A DNA stretch of 64,000 nt from Lyngbya sp. PCC 8106. Its GTDB lineage: Bacteria; Cyanobacteriota; Cyanobacteriia; Cyanobacteriales; Microcoleaceae. Every line of letters begins with the position of its first letter. Position 1 is the first letter of the stretch. Shown one piece after another: positions 51,097-59,559 of the stretch. A program made the translations under genes and the position numbers. The notes below the pieces were generated by a model that was given only the letters and a program-made list of their open reading frames with translations, ran no database searches and was not told the origin of the DNA. The DNA lies in NCBI RefSeq assembly GCF_000169095.1, contig NZ_AAVU01000011.1, positions 1 through 64,000 on the forward strand. The letters are read 5' to 3'.

Positions 51097-51504
51097 TCAA
51101 TTAGGAGTTTTTTGATTCTCAACATATTCTTTTAATTGTGAAACAGTTACACCTCCGCAACTAGCAATAAAATATGATTCATTCCATAAAACTGACTTTC
51201 TATAAACATCAGCTAATTCTGGAAATTCAGTTCTTAAACGACGACTGGTTATAGATTTTAAGTTACCTACAAACTTAGGTAATTCTAATTGTGGGTAATA
51301 TTGGAAAAGCAAATGAATGTGGTCTGTTTCCCCATTAACTTCAATCATCTGACAATCCCATTTACGGCAAAGTTCCCATATGATGGTTTGAAGTCGCTCT
51401 ATTATAGCTCCTGTAAACACTTTACGTCGATACTTAGTTGTCAAAACCAAGTGGGCTTTTAAGTCTGATATTGCTCTCCCGCTAGAGACAAAATCATCTT
51501 TCAT
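51097..51504 (-). CDS. tnpA: IS200/IS605 family transposase TnpA (Y1, HUH)
   Basis: A 135-residue single-strand transposase. The HUH motif is H62-I-H64 (DHIHLLF), and the catalytic tyrosine is Y127 (QLKEYVENQ). RRKVFTGAIIERLQTIIWELC is the usual second block. Length is normal and the frame is open, so it looks active and could mobilise both this element and the orphan tnpB copy elsewhere. It starts 54 bases from the tnpB start, divergently. Confidence 0.95.
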   Translation of the reverse strand: MKDDFVSSGRAISDLKAHLVLTTKYRRKVFTGAIIERLQTIIWELCRKWDCQMIEVNGETDHIHLLFQYYPQLELPKFVGNLKSITSRRLRTEFPELADVYRKSVLWNESYFIASCGGVTVSQLKEYVENQKTPN

Positions 51505-51558
51505 GTTGTCACCGTGCCTGTTTTATGTTACAGTCATTGTAACAGGTCGAGGTTTACC

Positions 51559-52833
51559 ATGATAATTTCTTACCAATATCGTTTAAAACCTAATTACGAA
51601 CAACGTTGTCGTCTCAACAGTTGGCTAGAAAAATTAAGGTGTCAGTACAATTATTTGTTAGCTGATAGATTTGATTGGTGGGAAAACAACAGAAATTACG
51701 TTAATTCTTGTCCTTTAGTTTGTAGTATTGCTGAACCTAGAGAACAACCAGAATACTATAAACAAAAAGATCCCTTGTTCAATTAAAACAAGAGCGACCT
51801 TGGTATAAGACATCCATGCTCATGTTTTGCAGATATGGTCAAACGAGTCGATCTAGCTTTTAGTCGTTATATCAAGGGAGATAAAAATGGAAAACGTAGC
51901 GGTAAGCCTCGATTTAAAGGAAAGAATAGATATCGAACAATTGGGTTTCCTTCTATTAAGCCTGATTGTGTTAACAATAATCATATTACTTTCCCCAAAT
52001 TAGGCAATATTAAGTTTATTCAACATCGTCCTTTACCTGATGGGTTGACAATTAAAAGAGCTTTAATTACCCAAAAAGCTGATGGCTTGTATGTAACACT
52101 AACACTTGAAGATAAATCAGTTCCTAGCCTAACTGTAGATATTCAACCAACAGAAGAAAACAGTTTAGGTATTGATAGTGGTTTAGAGTTTTTTGTTGCT
52201 TGCAGTGATTTAACTGCTGTTAAACTCCCTAAATTCTATCGCCAATCCGAAGATAAATTAGCTAAACTTCAATCAAAAAGAGATCGTAGAAAATTAGGGT
52301 CTAAAGCCAGAAGAAAGCTCAACCAAAAAGTAGCGAAACTTCATCAAAAGATCGCAAGGCAACGTAAACAATGGCACTATGAAATTGCTAATCAACTCTT
52401 AGATAAAGCTGATGTCTTATTTGTTGAAGACTTAAAGGTATCCAATATGTCTAGGCGAAATCAACCTAAGCAGGGAGAAAATGGAACATTTCTACCTAAT
52501 GGACAATCAGCTAAATCTGGGTTAAACAAAAGTTTTGCTGATGCTGGTATCTCTGGATTTCTTAGCGAGATACTTCCTGGCAAAGCTGAAAAAGCTGGCA
52601 AGAAAGTAGTTAAAGTCAATCCAAAAGGTACATCTCAACATTGTGCAATTTGTCTTAATCGTGTTCCTAAAGAATTATCAGATCGTTGGCATTCTTGCGC
52701 TTGTGGTGCATCAATGTCAAGAGACATTAATTCGGCAATATTAATAAAAAAAGTGGGGTTGGGCGTTCGCCTCACTATAAAACGCAAATCTTCTGATAAT
52801 AAGAAGAGGAGAAGCCAGCGTTCTGTTGCCTAA
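51559..52833 (+). pseudogene. tnpB: TnpB gene with three frameshifts
   Basis: MIISYQYRLKPNYEQRCRL is a proper TnpB start, but the frame stops at TAA 51784-51786. Family comparison by eye shows the lost text continuing as LKQERPWYKT in another frame, then IHAHVLQ in a third, then MVKRVDLAF from 51835 back in the first frame: small deletions of about 4, 1 and 1 bases that sum to six. The rest is intact, with RuvC Asp (GIDSGLEFF), Glu (VEDLKVSNM), zinc finger (CAIC...CACG) and final Asp (MSRDINSAI). Unless translation restarts at 51835, the protein is dead. Confidence 0.85.
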
Positions 52834-52932
52834 GCAACGAACGTCTGGAGTACGTCACTATTAATCGGGGTGCAAAGTTTGCGCCCTAAAGTTAAAAAAA
52901 TAAAATTTTCGAGTCGGAAAAACCATGTCAAC

Positions 52933-53883
52933 TTAATTCGACTCAACAAAGCGATCGCTGGCTTCTATTAACGCCGAACGAATTCCCGGTTCACTCATCG
53001 AATGTCCCGCATCAGGAACGACAATAAACTCAGCTTCTGGCCATGCTTGATGAAGTTCCCAAGCCGTTTTCATCGGACAAACCACATCATAACGTCCTTG
53101 AACAATTGTGCTTTGAATCTGACGAATTTTATCAATATTGTTCAAAAGTTGGTCTTCCGGTTTCAAAAAGCCTCCATTGACAAAATAATGACATTCAATT
53201 CGAGCAAATGCGATCGCAAATTCATCTTGACCAAACTTTTGCTTTAAATTAGCATCAACATAGAGTTTACTCGTACTTCCTTCCCAAATTGACCAAGCCT
53301 TCGCCGCTTCCAAACGAATATTAAAATCCTCACTATTGAGACGTTGAGAATAAGCTTGCAATAAATTATCTCGTTCTTCTACAGGAATAGGTTTGAGATA
53401 TTCTTCCCAAGCATCAGGAAAAATATAACTTGCTCCTTCTTGATAAAACCAACGAATTTCCGGCGATCGCAATAGAAAAATTCCTCGTAAAATCAAACCA
53501 TTACACCGATCTGGGTGAGTTTGACTATAGGCTAAAGACAAGGTACTTCCCCAACTTCCCCCAAAAACCACCCATTGTTCAATCCCCAAACAAGTTCGTA
53601 ATTTTTCAATATCGGCAACCAGATCCCAAGTTGTATTTTCCCGTAGTTCAGCGTGAGGGATACTTCGTCCACAACCCCGTTGATCAAACATAATAATTCG
53701 CCATTTTTCGGGATGAAAATATTGACGATATTCGGGTAAACAACCGCCCCCTGGCCCACCATGTAAAACAACAACAGGTTTTCCTTTTGGGTTCCCTGAC
53801 TGTTCAAAATAAATGGTATGGAGATCGCTAACTTTTAGGGTACCTTGGATATAAGGTTCAATGGGGGGATAAAGTTCTCGCAT
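52933..53883 (-). CDS. pip: Proline iminopeptidase
   Basis: A 316-residue alpha/beta-hydrolase of peptidase family S33. The oxyanion segment HGGPGGG (residues about 41-47), FDQRGCGRS (about residue 67), nucleophile elbow GGSWGSTL (Ser, about residue 110), the acid VQGRYDVVCP (Asp, about residue 265) and the catalytic His in DAGHSM (about residue 293) are all present. It removes N-terminal proline from peptides in the cytoplasm. Length is typical. Confidence 0.95.
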   Translation of the reverse strand: MRELYPPIEPYIQGTLKVSDLHTIYFEQSGNPKGKPVVVLHGGPGGGCLPEYRQYFHPEKWRIIMFDQRGCGRSIPHAELRENTTWDLVADIEKLRTCLGIEQWVVFGGSWGSTLSLAYSQTHPDRCNGLILRGIFLLRSPEIRWFYQEGASYIFPDAWEEYLKPIPVEERDNLLQAYSQRLNSEDFNIRLEAAKAWSIWEGSTSKLYVDANLKQKFGQDEFAIAFARIECHYFVNGGFLKPEDQLLNNIDKIRQIQSTIVQGRYDVVCPMKTAWELHQAWPEAEFIVVPDAGHSMSEPGIRSALIEASDRFVESN

Positions 53884-53903
53884 GAAAGTTAAAGCGCTTC
53901 GCG

Positions 53904-53952
53904 CAGGGAACAGGGAACAGGGAACAGGGAACAGGGAACAGGGAACAGGGAA
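53904..53952. repeat. Heptanucleotide tandem array (CAGGGAA x7)
   Basis: Seven direct copies of CAGGGAA without interruption, flanked by AAGCGCTTCGCG on the left and AGCGCTTGCC on the right, whose GCGCTT cores recur. Short tandem heptamers of this type are well known in filamentous cyanobacteria. It lies just upstream of the pip start. Confidence 0.9.
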
Positions 53953-54174
53953 CAGCGCTTGCCTTGCGGCGGGCGCGGTTTCCGGCGAGACTTAGTTTGC
54001 AATCTTAGGGAACAGAAGAGAGAAATGTCTATAGTGTAAGGCTTTGAGCAATTTCTTACAATGGCGATCTGTAAATAGACGACTCGCGACTTGCTATAAA
54101 AGCCGGAAAAGTTCTCTGTTTTACCGATCTAGAGTGTGAGATTTTGAGGGAAGTTAACTTCCCCCGAATTGGAA

Positions 54175-55569
54175 TTAATTTGAAGCTGAATTTAAACGAT
54201 CGCGTGCAGCTTTGAGTGATAATCTAACTTGTTCAAACCCAGTACCCCCGTAGCTATTACGGGCTGAAATTACTTGTTTGGGAGTGATCGCATCATAGAT
54301 ATCATTTTCAAAGGCTGGATGCAAACTTTTCCATTCTTCTAAGGTTAAATCCTTGAGTAGTTTTCCGGCTTCTAAACAGGTAATAACCACTTTCCCAACT
54401 AAGTTATAAGCTTCTCGGAAGGGTACGCCTTTTGTTGCCAAATAGTCGGCGACATCAGTAGCGTTAGAAAAGTCTTCACTAACAGCTTGGGTTAAGCGTT
54501 CAGTTTTAAATTCGATTCCTTCTCTTAACAGAATGGTCATCGCTTCTAGACTGCCTTTAACCGTTTTGACGCTATCAAATAAGCCTTCTTTGTCTTCTTG
54601 CAGGTCTTTATTGTAAGCCAAAGGTAAAGCTTTCATAATCACCAGCATTGCCTGTAAATGCCCAAAGACTCGCCCGGTTTTGCCGCGTACCAGTTCGGGA
54701 ATATCGGGATTTTTCTTTTGGGGCATGATACTCGAACCCGTCGAACAGTTGTCTTTGAGGCTAATAAAACTAAATTCCTGGGATGCCCATAAAATCATTT
54801 CCTCAGACAAGCGACTCAGGTGAACCATAATCAAACTCGCCGCCCCGAGAAATTCTATCGCCCAGTCGCGATCGCTAACGCCGTCTAAACTGTTAGCATA
54901 AACCTTGCCAAATGTCAAGAGTTCGGCACTGTAATGGCGGTCAATCGGAAAAGTCGTTCCCGCCAAAGCCCCACAACCGAGGGGAGAAATATCCACCCGC
55001 TTATAGACATCTCCCAGGCGTTCCCAGTCCCGTTGAGTCATTTCCACGTAGGCGAGGAGGTGATGAGCTAAACTCACAGGCTGGGCGCGTTGGAGGTGCG
55101 TATAACCGGGGATAGGCGTTTCGACGTGAACTTCAGCGAGATCGAGTAAAACCCGTTGAAAGTCGAGGAGTTGAGAGCGAATTTGTTGAATTTGATCGCG
55201 GAGATAGAGGCGAGTGTCCGTTCCGACTTGATCGTTGCGAGAACGACCTGTATGGAGTTTTTTACCCACATCTCCGGTAATCTCAGTTAAACGGCGTTCA
55301 ACGGCAAAATGAACGTCCTCAGCTTCTACCCCAGGATGAAAGTTTCCCTGGCGATATTCTTGGCGAATTTGTTCTAAACCTGCAACCAGTTTTTCGCCTT
55401 CATCGGGAGAAATAATCCCTGTTTTGGCCAACATTTTGGCATGAGCAATAGAACCGCTCAGATCATACTCGATCAGTTCGATATCAAAGCCAATACTGGC
55501 ATTAAAAGTGGCGATCGCTGGATGCAAAGCGGTTTTAAACCGATCACTCCATGTTTTTGGATTGGTCAT
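54175..55569 (-). CDS. argH: Argininosuccinate lyase
   Basis: A 464-residue ArgH of normal length. The fumarase-superfamily signature GSSIMPQKKNPD (about residue 281) carries the catalytic serine loop; TGRSRNDQV (about residue 108) and PGYTHLQRAQPVSLAHHLLAY (about residue 155) are the other conserved boxes with the catalytic His. It splits argininosuccinate into arginine and fumarate, the last step of arginine synthesis. It stands alone on the minus strand. Confidence 0.97.
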   Translation of the reverse strand: MTNPKTWSDRFKTALHPAIATFNASIGFDIELIEYDLSGSIAHAKMLAKTGIISPDEGEKLVAGLEQIRQEYRQGNFHPGVEAEDVHFAVERRLTEITGDVGKKLHTGRSRNDQVGTDTRLYLRDQIQQIRSQLLDFQRVLLDLAEVHVETPIPGYTHLQRAQPVSLAHHLLAYVEMTQRDWERLGDVYKRVDISPLGCGALAGTTFPIDRHYSAELLTFGKVYANSLDGVSDRDWAIEFLGAASLIMVHLSRLSEEMILWASQEFSFISLKDNCSTGSSIMPQKKNPDIPELVRGKTGRVFGHLQAMLVIMKALPLAYNKDLQEDKEGLFDSVKTVKGSLEAMTILLREGIEFKTERLTQAVSEDFSNATDVADYLATKGVPFREAYNLVGKVVITCLEAGKLLKDLTLEEWKSLHPAFENDIYDAITPKQVISARNSYGGTGFEQVRLSLKAARDRLNSASN

Positions 55570-55643
55570 CAGAAATAAGAATTACGAATTAAGAATTAAT
55601 CAAACGTGGTGGTGAGGGTCAGAAAAATAAGAGTTTTCACCCT

Positions 55644-55868
55644 TTAAGGTAAAACACTCCTAATCCACCACCCGATGCCGACTCCGATTAAAAGCGCCCA
55701 AAGCTGCCCAGTTTCAATCAAATTATTCCAGACTTTTTGGACGTTAGCCACCAGGTCTACATCGCTTTGTTGAGCGATCACCGTGTAGTTTGATGAGGAT
55801 TGCCAGAACCAGTGAGAAAGAGTATTCACACCTGTCATGCCATCACATCCTACATCAAGAAGCATCAT
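55644..55868 (-). CDS. Small membrane protein coupled to the phosphatase gene
   Basis: A 74-residue protein beginning at ATG-ATG inside the last codons of the upstream phosphatase gene (14-base overlap), so translation is probably coupled. The C-terminal 20 residues (LWALLIGVGIGWWIRSVL) form a single membrane segment; the rest is soluble and unremarkable. No family is recognised. It may anchor or modulate the phosphatase. A downstream ATG (MTGVNTLS) is an alternative start. Confidence 0.6.
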   Translation of the reverse strand: MMLLDVGCDGMTGVNTLSHWFWQSSSNYTVIAQQSDVDLVANVQKVWNNLIETGQLWALLIGVGIGWWIRSVLP

Positions 55869-57360
55869 GGCAAATTTCCTCGGTTGAAGGTTGAACCTGC
55901 ATAACAACGAGTGTCATATCATCAATATTGTGACTACCGGGGCCGACAAATTGTTGAACTTGCTCAAAAATATAATCTAGAATCGCTTGTGAGCTATTGT
56001 AATTTTGGCAAGCCCATTCAAAGGCATTTTGCAGATTTTCTTCATCAAAGCGTTCGCCTTTTTGATTAGCGGCATCGGTGAATCCATCAGTGTAATAAAC
56101 AATGATATCTCCCTGATGAAGTTGAACCTGTGCCTCTGAATACCGAGTATCGGCATCTAAACCAATCAACATTCCCAAGGTATCGAGTTGCTGAATAGAG
56201 CGAGTTGATGCTTGCCATAACAATGGCGGATGATGAGCGGCGTTACTGTAAGACAGGATACGAGTTGTCGGATCGTACTCTGAATAAAATAGAGTCACAA
56301 AGCGATTGGAGGTTTCGAGATCGGCGTACATGACGCGATTGAGGTGTTCAAGAATTTTGGCGGGACTGTGGCGGTTGAGAACCTCTGCCCGTAACATTCC
56401 CCGAGTCATGGTCATAATTAACCCCGCCGGGACGCCCTTACCCATGACATCGCCGATGACAATACTCCAATTTTCCTGAGTTTTCTCCTGACTGATCGAC
56501 TCAGAAGTGACCGAGGGGCGACTTTCTCTTTGATCGAAGTTGGAAGGAATAAAATCATAATAATCGCCACCGACTCGGTTAGCGGTTTGACAATGAGCGG
56601 CAACATCCACACCGGGAATTTTCGGGCATTTTCGGGGTAACAGACGCACTTGAATTTCGGCGCCAATTTCTAATTCGCGATCAAGGCGTTCTTTTTCCCG
56701 TAGAGAAACGGCCAGTTCATCATTGGCAATGGCAACGGCGGTTTGATCGGCAACCAGACGCATTAATTTTTGGCGTGTGGGTGTCCAGTGATAGTTGAGG
56801 TCATGGCTAAAGACATATAGCCGTCCCCGTTCAATATTATTAACTAAAATTGCCGTTCCAAACACTTGCACCTCTGGCCCTAAAAAATTGCTGACTTGGT
56901 AATCAAGATTAGCAATATAGGATTTGAGCATATTTTTGGGCATCCGATCCACTGCATTCAGGGGCTGGACGCTAACTTGACGAGTCGCCGTTTCTAGGGC
57001 TTGGCGAATATCTTGACACTGACGGCCTTCTTGACAGTGTAGGCGTTGAAAACGGACTTGGCCGTTTGGTTTAAATAAAACAAGGGCACCGCCATCGGCA
57101 TCTGTAACCCGACTGGCAACGAGGGGAGTCAATTCTAAAAATTGGTTGAGATTCTTAAAACTACGGAGGGCAAATCCGAGAGAACTCAACAATTCATTTA
57201 CATTCTGCTGTTCACGATGCAAACGAGCCACCAGTTCTTTCAGCGTTCTGACGGGGGTAATTTCCGTCGGCGTTGATTGACGAGCATTGGACTCTGGGGT
57301 TCGCGTTGCGTCTCCGGTAGAGAATCGATCAGAGTGATGTGACAAGGGCAGAGCAGTCAT
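55855..57360 (-). CDS. GAF domain / PP2C-type (SpoIIE/RsbU) phosphatase
   Basis: A 501-residue protein. Residues about 60-220 form a GAF domain (LVASRVTDADGGALVLF...LMRLVADQTAVAIAND), followed by a helical linker. Residues about 240-490 are an RsbU-type PP2C phosphatase: ANRVGGDYYDFIP (metal Asp), VIGDVMGKGVPAGLIMTMTRG (about residue 300), ILSYSNAAHHPPLLW, DIIVYYTDGFTDAANQKGERF and HNIDDMTLVVMQV. Such proteins dephosphorylate anti-sigma antagonists in partner-switch pathways. The ligand of the GAF domain is unknown. It is followed by an overlapping small membrane protein. Confidence 0.93.
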   Translation of the reverse strand: MTALPLSHHSDRFSTGDATRTPESNARQSTPTEITPVRTLKELVARLHREQQNVNELLSSLGFALRSFKNLNQFLELTPLVASRVTDADGGALVLFKPNGQVRFQRLHCQEGRQCQDIRQALETATRQVSVQPLNAVDRMPKNMLKSYIANLDYQVSNFLGPEVQVFGTAILVNNIERGRLYVFSHDLNYHWTPTRQKLMRLVADQTAVAIANDELAVSLREKERLDRELEIGAEIQVRLLPRKCPKIPGVDVAAHCQTANRVGGDYYDFIPSNFDQRESRPSVTSESISQEKTQENWSIVIGDVMGKGVPAGLIMTMTRGMLRAEVLNRHSPAKILEHLNRVMYADLETSNRFVTLFYSEYDPTTRILSYSNAAHHPPLLWQASTRSIQQLDTLGMLIGLDADTRYSEAQVQLHQGDIIVYYTDGFTDAANQKGERFDEENLQNAFEWACQNYNSSQAILDYIFEQVQQFVGPGSHNIDDMTLVVMQVQPSTEEICHDAS

Positions 57361-57542
57361 ATCTGGTTCAGATAATGGTTTTTACAAAAATGGGATATAC
57401 TGAGTCACTCGGATTTTAGGGGGTTACTCCGACGCTCAAGAAGATCAACAATCAGTCATTCAAGGATTTCTGAATTTTGGGCAGCCAAGCCGGGTTTCCC
57501 TCATCTCAAATCTCAACAAAACTGCTTAACCAAAAATGCGAC

Positions 57543-59222
57543 TTAGCCACTGAGTAAAGCTTCTATAAACTCATAGCTTGAAAAAGGTCTCAGGTCTTCG
57601 ATACTTTCCCCCACACCAATAAAACGAATGGGTAAACCTAACTTTTGGACAATTGCTAGAGCAACACCACCTTTAGCAGTTCCATCTAATTTTGTCAAGA
57701 CTACACCACTGAGTTGAGCAGCTTCCGCAAAAACTTCAGCCTGACGCAGACCATTTTGACCGAGAGTTGCATCTAATACGAGTAGGGATTCTACGATCGC
57801 ATCGGGTGCTTTTTTTTCAATAACCCGGCGCACTTTACTGAGTTCTTCCATCAAATTTTTCTTGTTTTGCAGGCGTCCGGCAGTATCGACTAAAAGCAGT
57901 TCGATGTTTCTGGATCTAGCGGCTTCCATTGCATCAAAGACAACGGCTGCTGGATCGGTATTTTTGCCGGGATTGGCAATTACGTCAACCCCACTGCGTT
58001 CACCCCAGATTCTAACCTGTTCCACGGCGGCGGCTCGGAAAGTATCTGCTGCGGCTATCAGGCAACGATAATCAGATTTTGTCGCAATGTGACCAATTTT
58101 TCCAATGGTTGTCGTCTTGCCTGCACCATTAACTCCCGTCATCAACCAAATATTTAAAGTGTCTTTCTGGGGAGCAAATAAAGGACTATAACCATTTTGA
58201 TAGGGTCGATCGAGGAGTTCTCGCAGAATTTGCTTGAGGTAAGCAATTGCTTGTTCGGGAGGGAGAATTTCGGTGCGAATTTTCTCTTGGAGTGCGGCAA
58301 TTACGGTATCGGTGGCTTCAACGCCGACATCAGCTTGTAAGAGTAAAGATTCAATTTCCTCTACTGCTTCCTCGTTTAATGGCCCCTGACCGACGATCGC
58401 TTTGAGTTGGTTGAGCAAGTTGCGGCGAGTTCGCCCTAATCCACGCCACAGTTTTTGCAACCAGGTAATTTCTTCGAGAGCGACATCTTCAGGACGACGA
58501 CCTTGATTGGCCAAAACTTCCGCCGACCACATAAACATCTCATCAAATGTCATCGCTGACTGTTCAGCTTGAACAGGTGTTGTTGCGGTGGTGACGGGTT
58601 CGGGTTCTTCTTGGGCGGTTTCTTTTAAACGTTCAATTCGGGCTTGACGTTCGACTTGAGATTGCGCCCATATAGGTAAGGGGGCTGAGGCGGTGGTTGT
58701 TTTTTCGACTTCCCCTGCTTCCTCTGCTTCCTCTGCTTCCTCTGCTTCCTCTACTTCCTCTGCTTGGATTTCGGGAACCTCAGTTGAGGAAAGTTCGGGA
58801 GAATCGACAGGAATCACTGATCCCATTTCTGGTTCAATGATAGTTGCAGGTTCGGTTACGGCTTCAACGTCTGTTTTTTCAGCTTCCTCGGTTTGGATCT
58901 CCTCTGGCGGTTCCGGAGTGGGTTGTTCGTCTAGCGTTTCTACCGCGTGAGTCACGAACTCCGGTTCGGGAGGGATCTCTTGAGGCTGTGATTGTTGTTC
59001 CTGTTTGGTTTGCAGATTTTGGTAAGCTGTTTTTGCCCACTGGAGATAATCATCAGGGGATGTTGTTTTTGCGGTTGTCGGTGGGGACTGTTGCTCCTCA
59101 GACGGTTGAGGTTCGGCTTGGCGTTCCTCCTCAGAGGGACTTTCGGTGTCTACCGATTGTTCTGCTGATGGGGAAGTTGCGTCCTTCGTATCAAACTTAC
59201 GACGAAACCAATTGAAAACCAT
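57543..59222 (-). CDS. ftsY: Signal recognition particle receptor FtsY
   Basis: A 559-residue FtsY. The C-terminal NG domain has the P-loop GVNGAGKTTTIGK (about residue 365), AADTFRAAAVEQ, DTAGRLQNKKNLMEEL (about residue 445) and TKLDGTAKGG (about residue 520). The N-terminal about 230 residues are very acidic and Glu/Pro/Thr-rich, with a run of E-E-A triplets (AEEVEEAEEAEEAEEAGEVE) produced by a repeated nucleotide unit (58717-58760). Cyanobacterial FtsY proteins have long, variable acidic regions. It docks SRP-ribosome complexes at the membrane. Confidence 0.96.
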   Translation of the reverse strand: MVFNWFRRKFDTKDATSPSAEQSVDTESPSEEERQAEPQPSEEQQSPPTTAKTTSPDDYLQWAKTAYQNLQTKQEQQSQPQEIPPEPEFVTHAVETLDEQPTPEPPEEIQTEEAEKTDVEAVTEPATIIEPEMGSVIPVDSPELSSTEVPEIQAEEVEEAEEAEEAEEAGEVEKTTTASAPLPIWAQSQVERQARIERLKETAQEEPEPVTTATTPVQAEQSAMTFDEMFMWSAEVLANQGRRPEDVALEEITWLQKLWRGLGRTRRNLLNQLKAIVGQGPLNEEAVEEIESLLLQADVGVEATDTVIAALQEKIRTEILPPEQAIAYLKQILRELLDRPYQNGYSPLFAPQKDTLNIWLMTGVNGAGKTTTIGKIGHIATKSDYRCLIAAADTFRAAAVEQVRIWGERSGVDVIANPGKNTDPAAVVFDAMEAARSRNIELLLVDTAGRLQNKKNLMEELSKVRRVIEKKAPDAIVESLLVLDATLGQNGLRQAEVFAEAAQLSGVVLTKLDGTAKGGVALAIVQKLGLPIRFIGVGESIEDLRPFSSYEFIEALLSG

Positions 59223-59559
59223 TGCACTGACTCGCTCTTGATTTGAGACTATTTCTAAATTATTAATAGTTTGTCAGAATATTGCCCAATTAATGAATCC
59301 TTTTTTGAATCCAATTGAAATTAGACCGTATGACTCCTTGATAGTTGTAACACTTATCCTGACTGTTGACCAATAGAAGACTACGACTAAAGATAGAGTG
59401 ATCATATTTATTTTGCATCAAGAGTATGAGTAATTACTTAAAATTGGCAACTTCCTCTGCTGAATAGAAATCACTGACAACAGATTCTAAACCGTAAACT
59501 TGACCAAATCTTTACAGTTTTTACAGGTTTGCTTTAAAAAAGCTTTACCGACAAGAAAA
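59223..59559. other. Spacer between ftsY and the multi-GAF gene
   Basis: 337 AT-rich bases between two minus-strand genes. No ORF, strong hairpin or repeat recognised; it likely holds the ftsY promoter. Confidence 0.4.

Larger units (their letters stand above)
51048..52886. mobile_element. IS605-type insertion sequence (tnpA intact, tnpB broken)
   Basis: A divergent tnpA/tnpB pair flanked by subterminal hairpins: GTCGGG/CCCGAC at 51048-51067 on the tnpA side and GGGTGCA/TGCGCCC at 52868-52886 on the tnpB side. No terminal inverted repeats or target duplication are expected in this family, so the exact ends are approximate. The element lies between a small helical protein gene and the proline iminopeptidase gene. 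Confidence 0.8.

Noticed and set aside
53904..53952. CRISPR-like repeat array
   Set aside because: The units are 7 bases and directly tandem with no spacers; it is a simple heptamer array.
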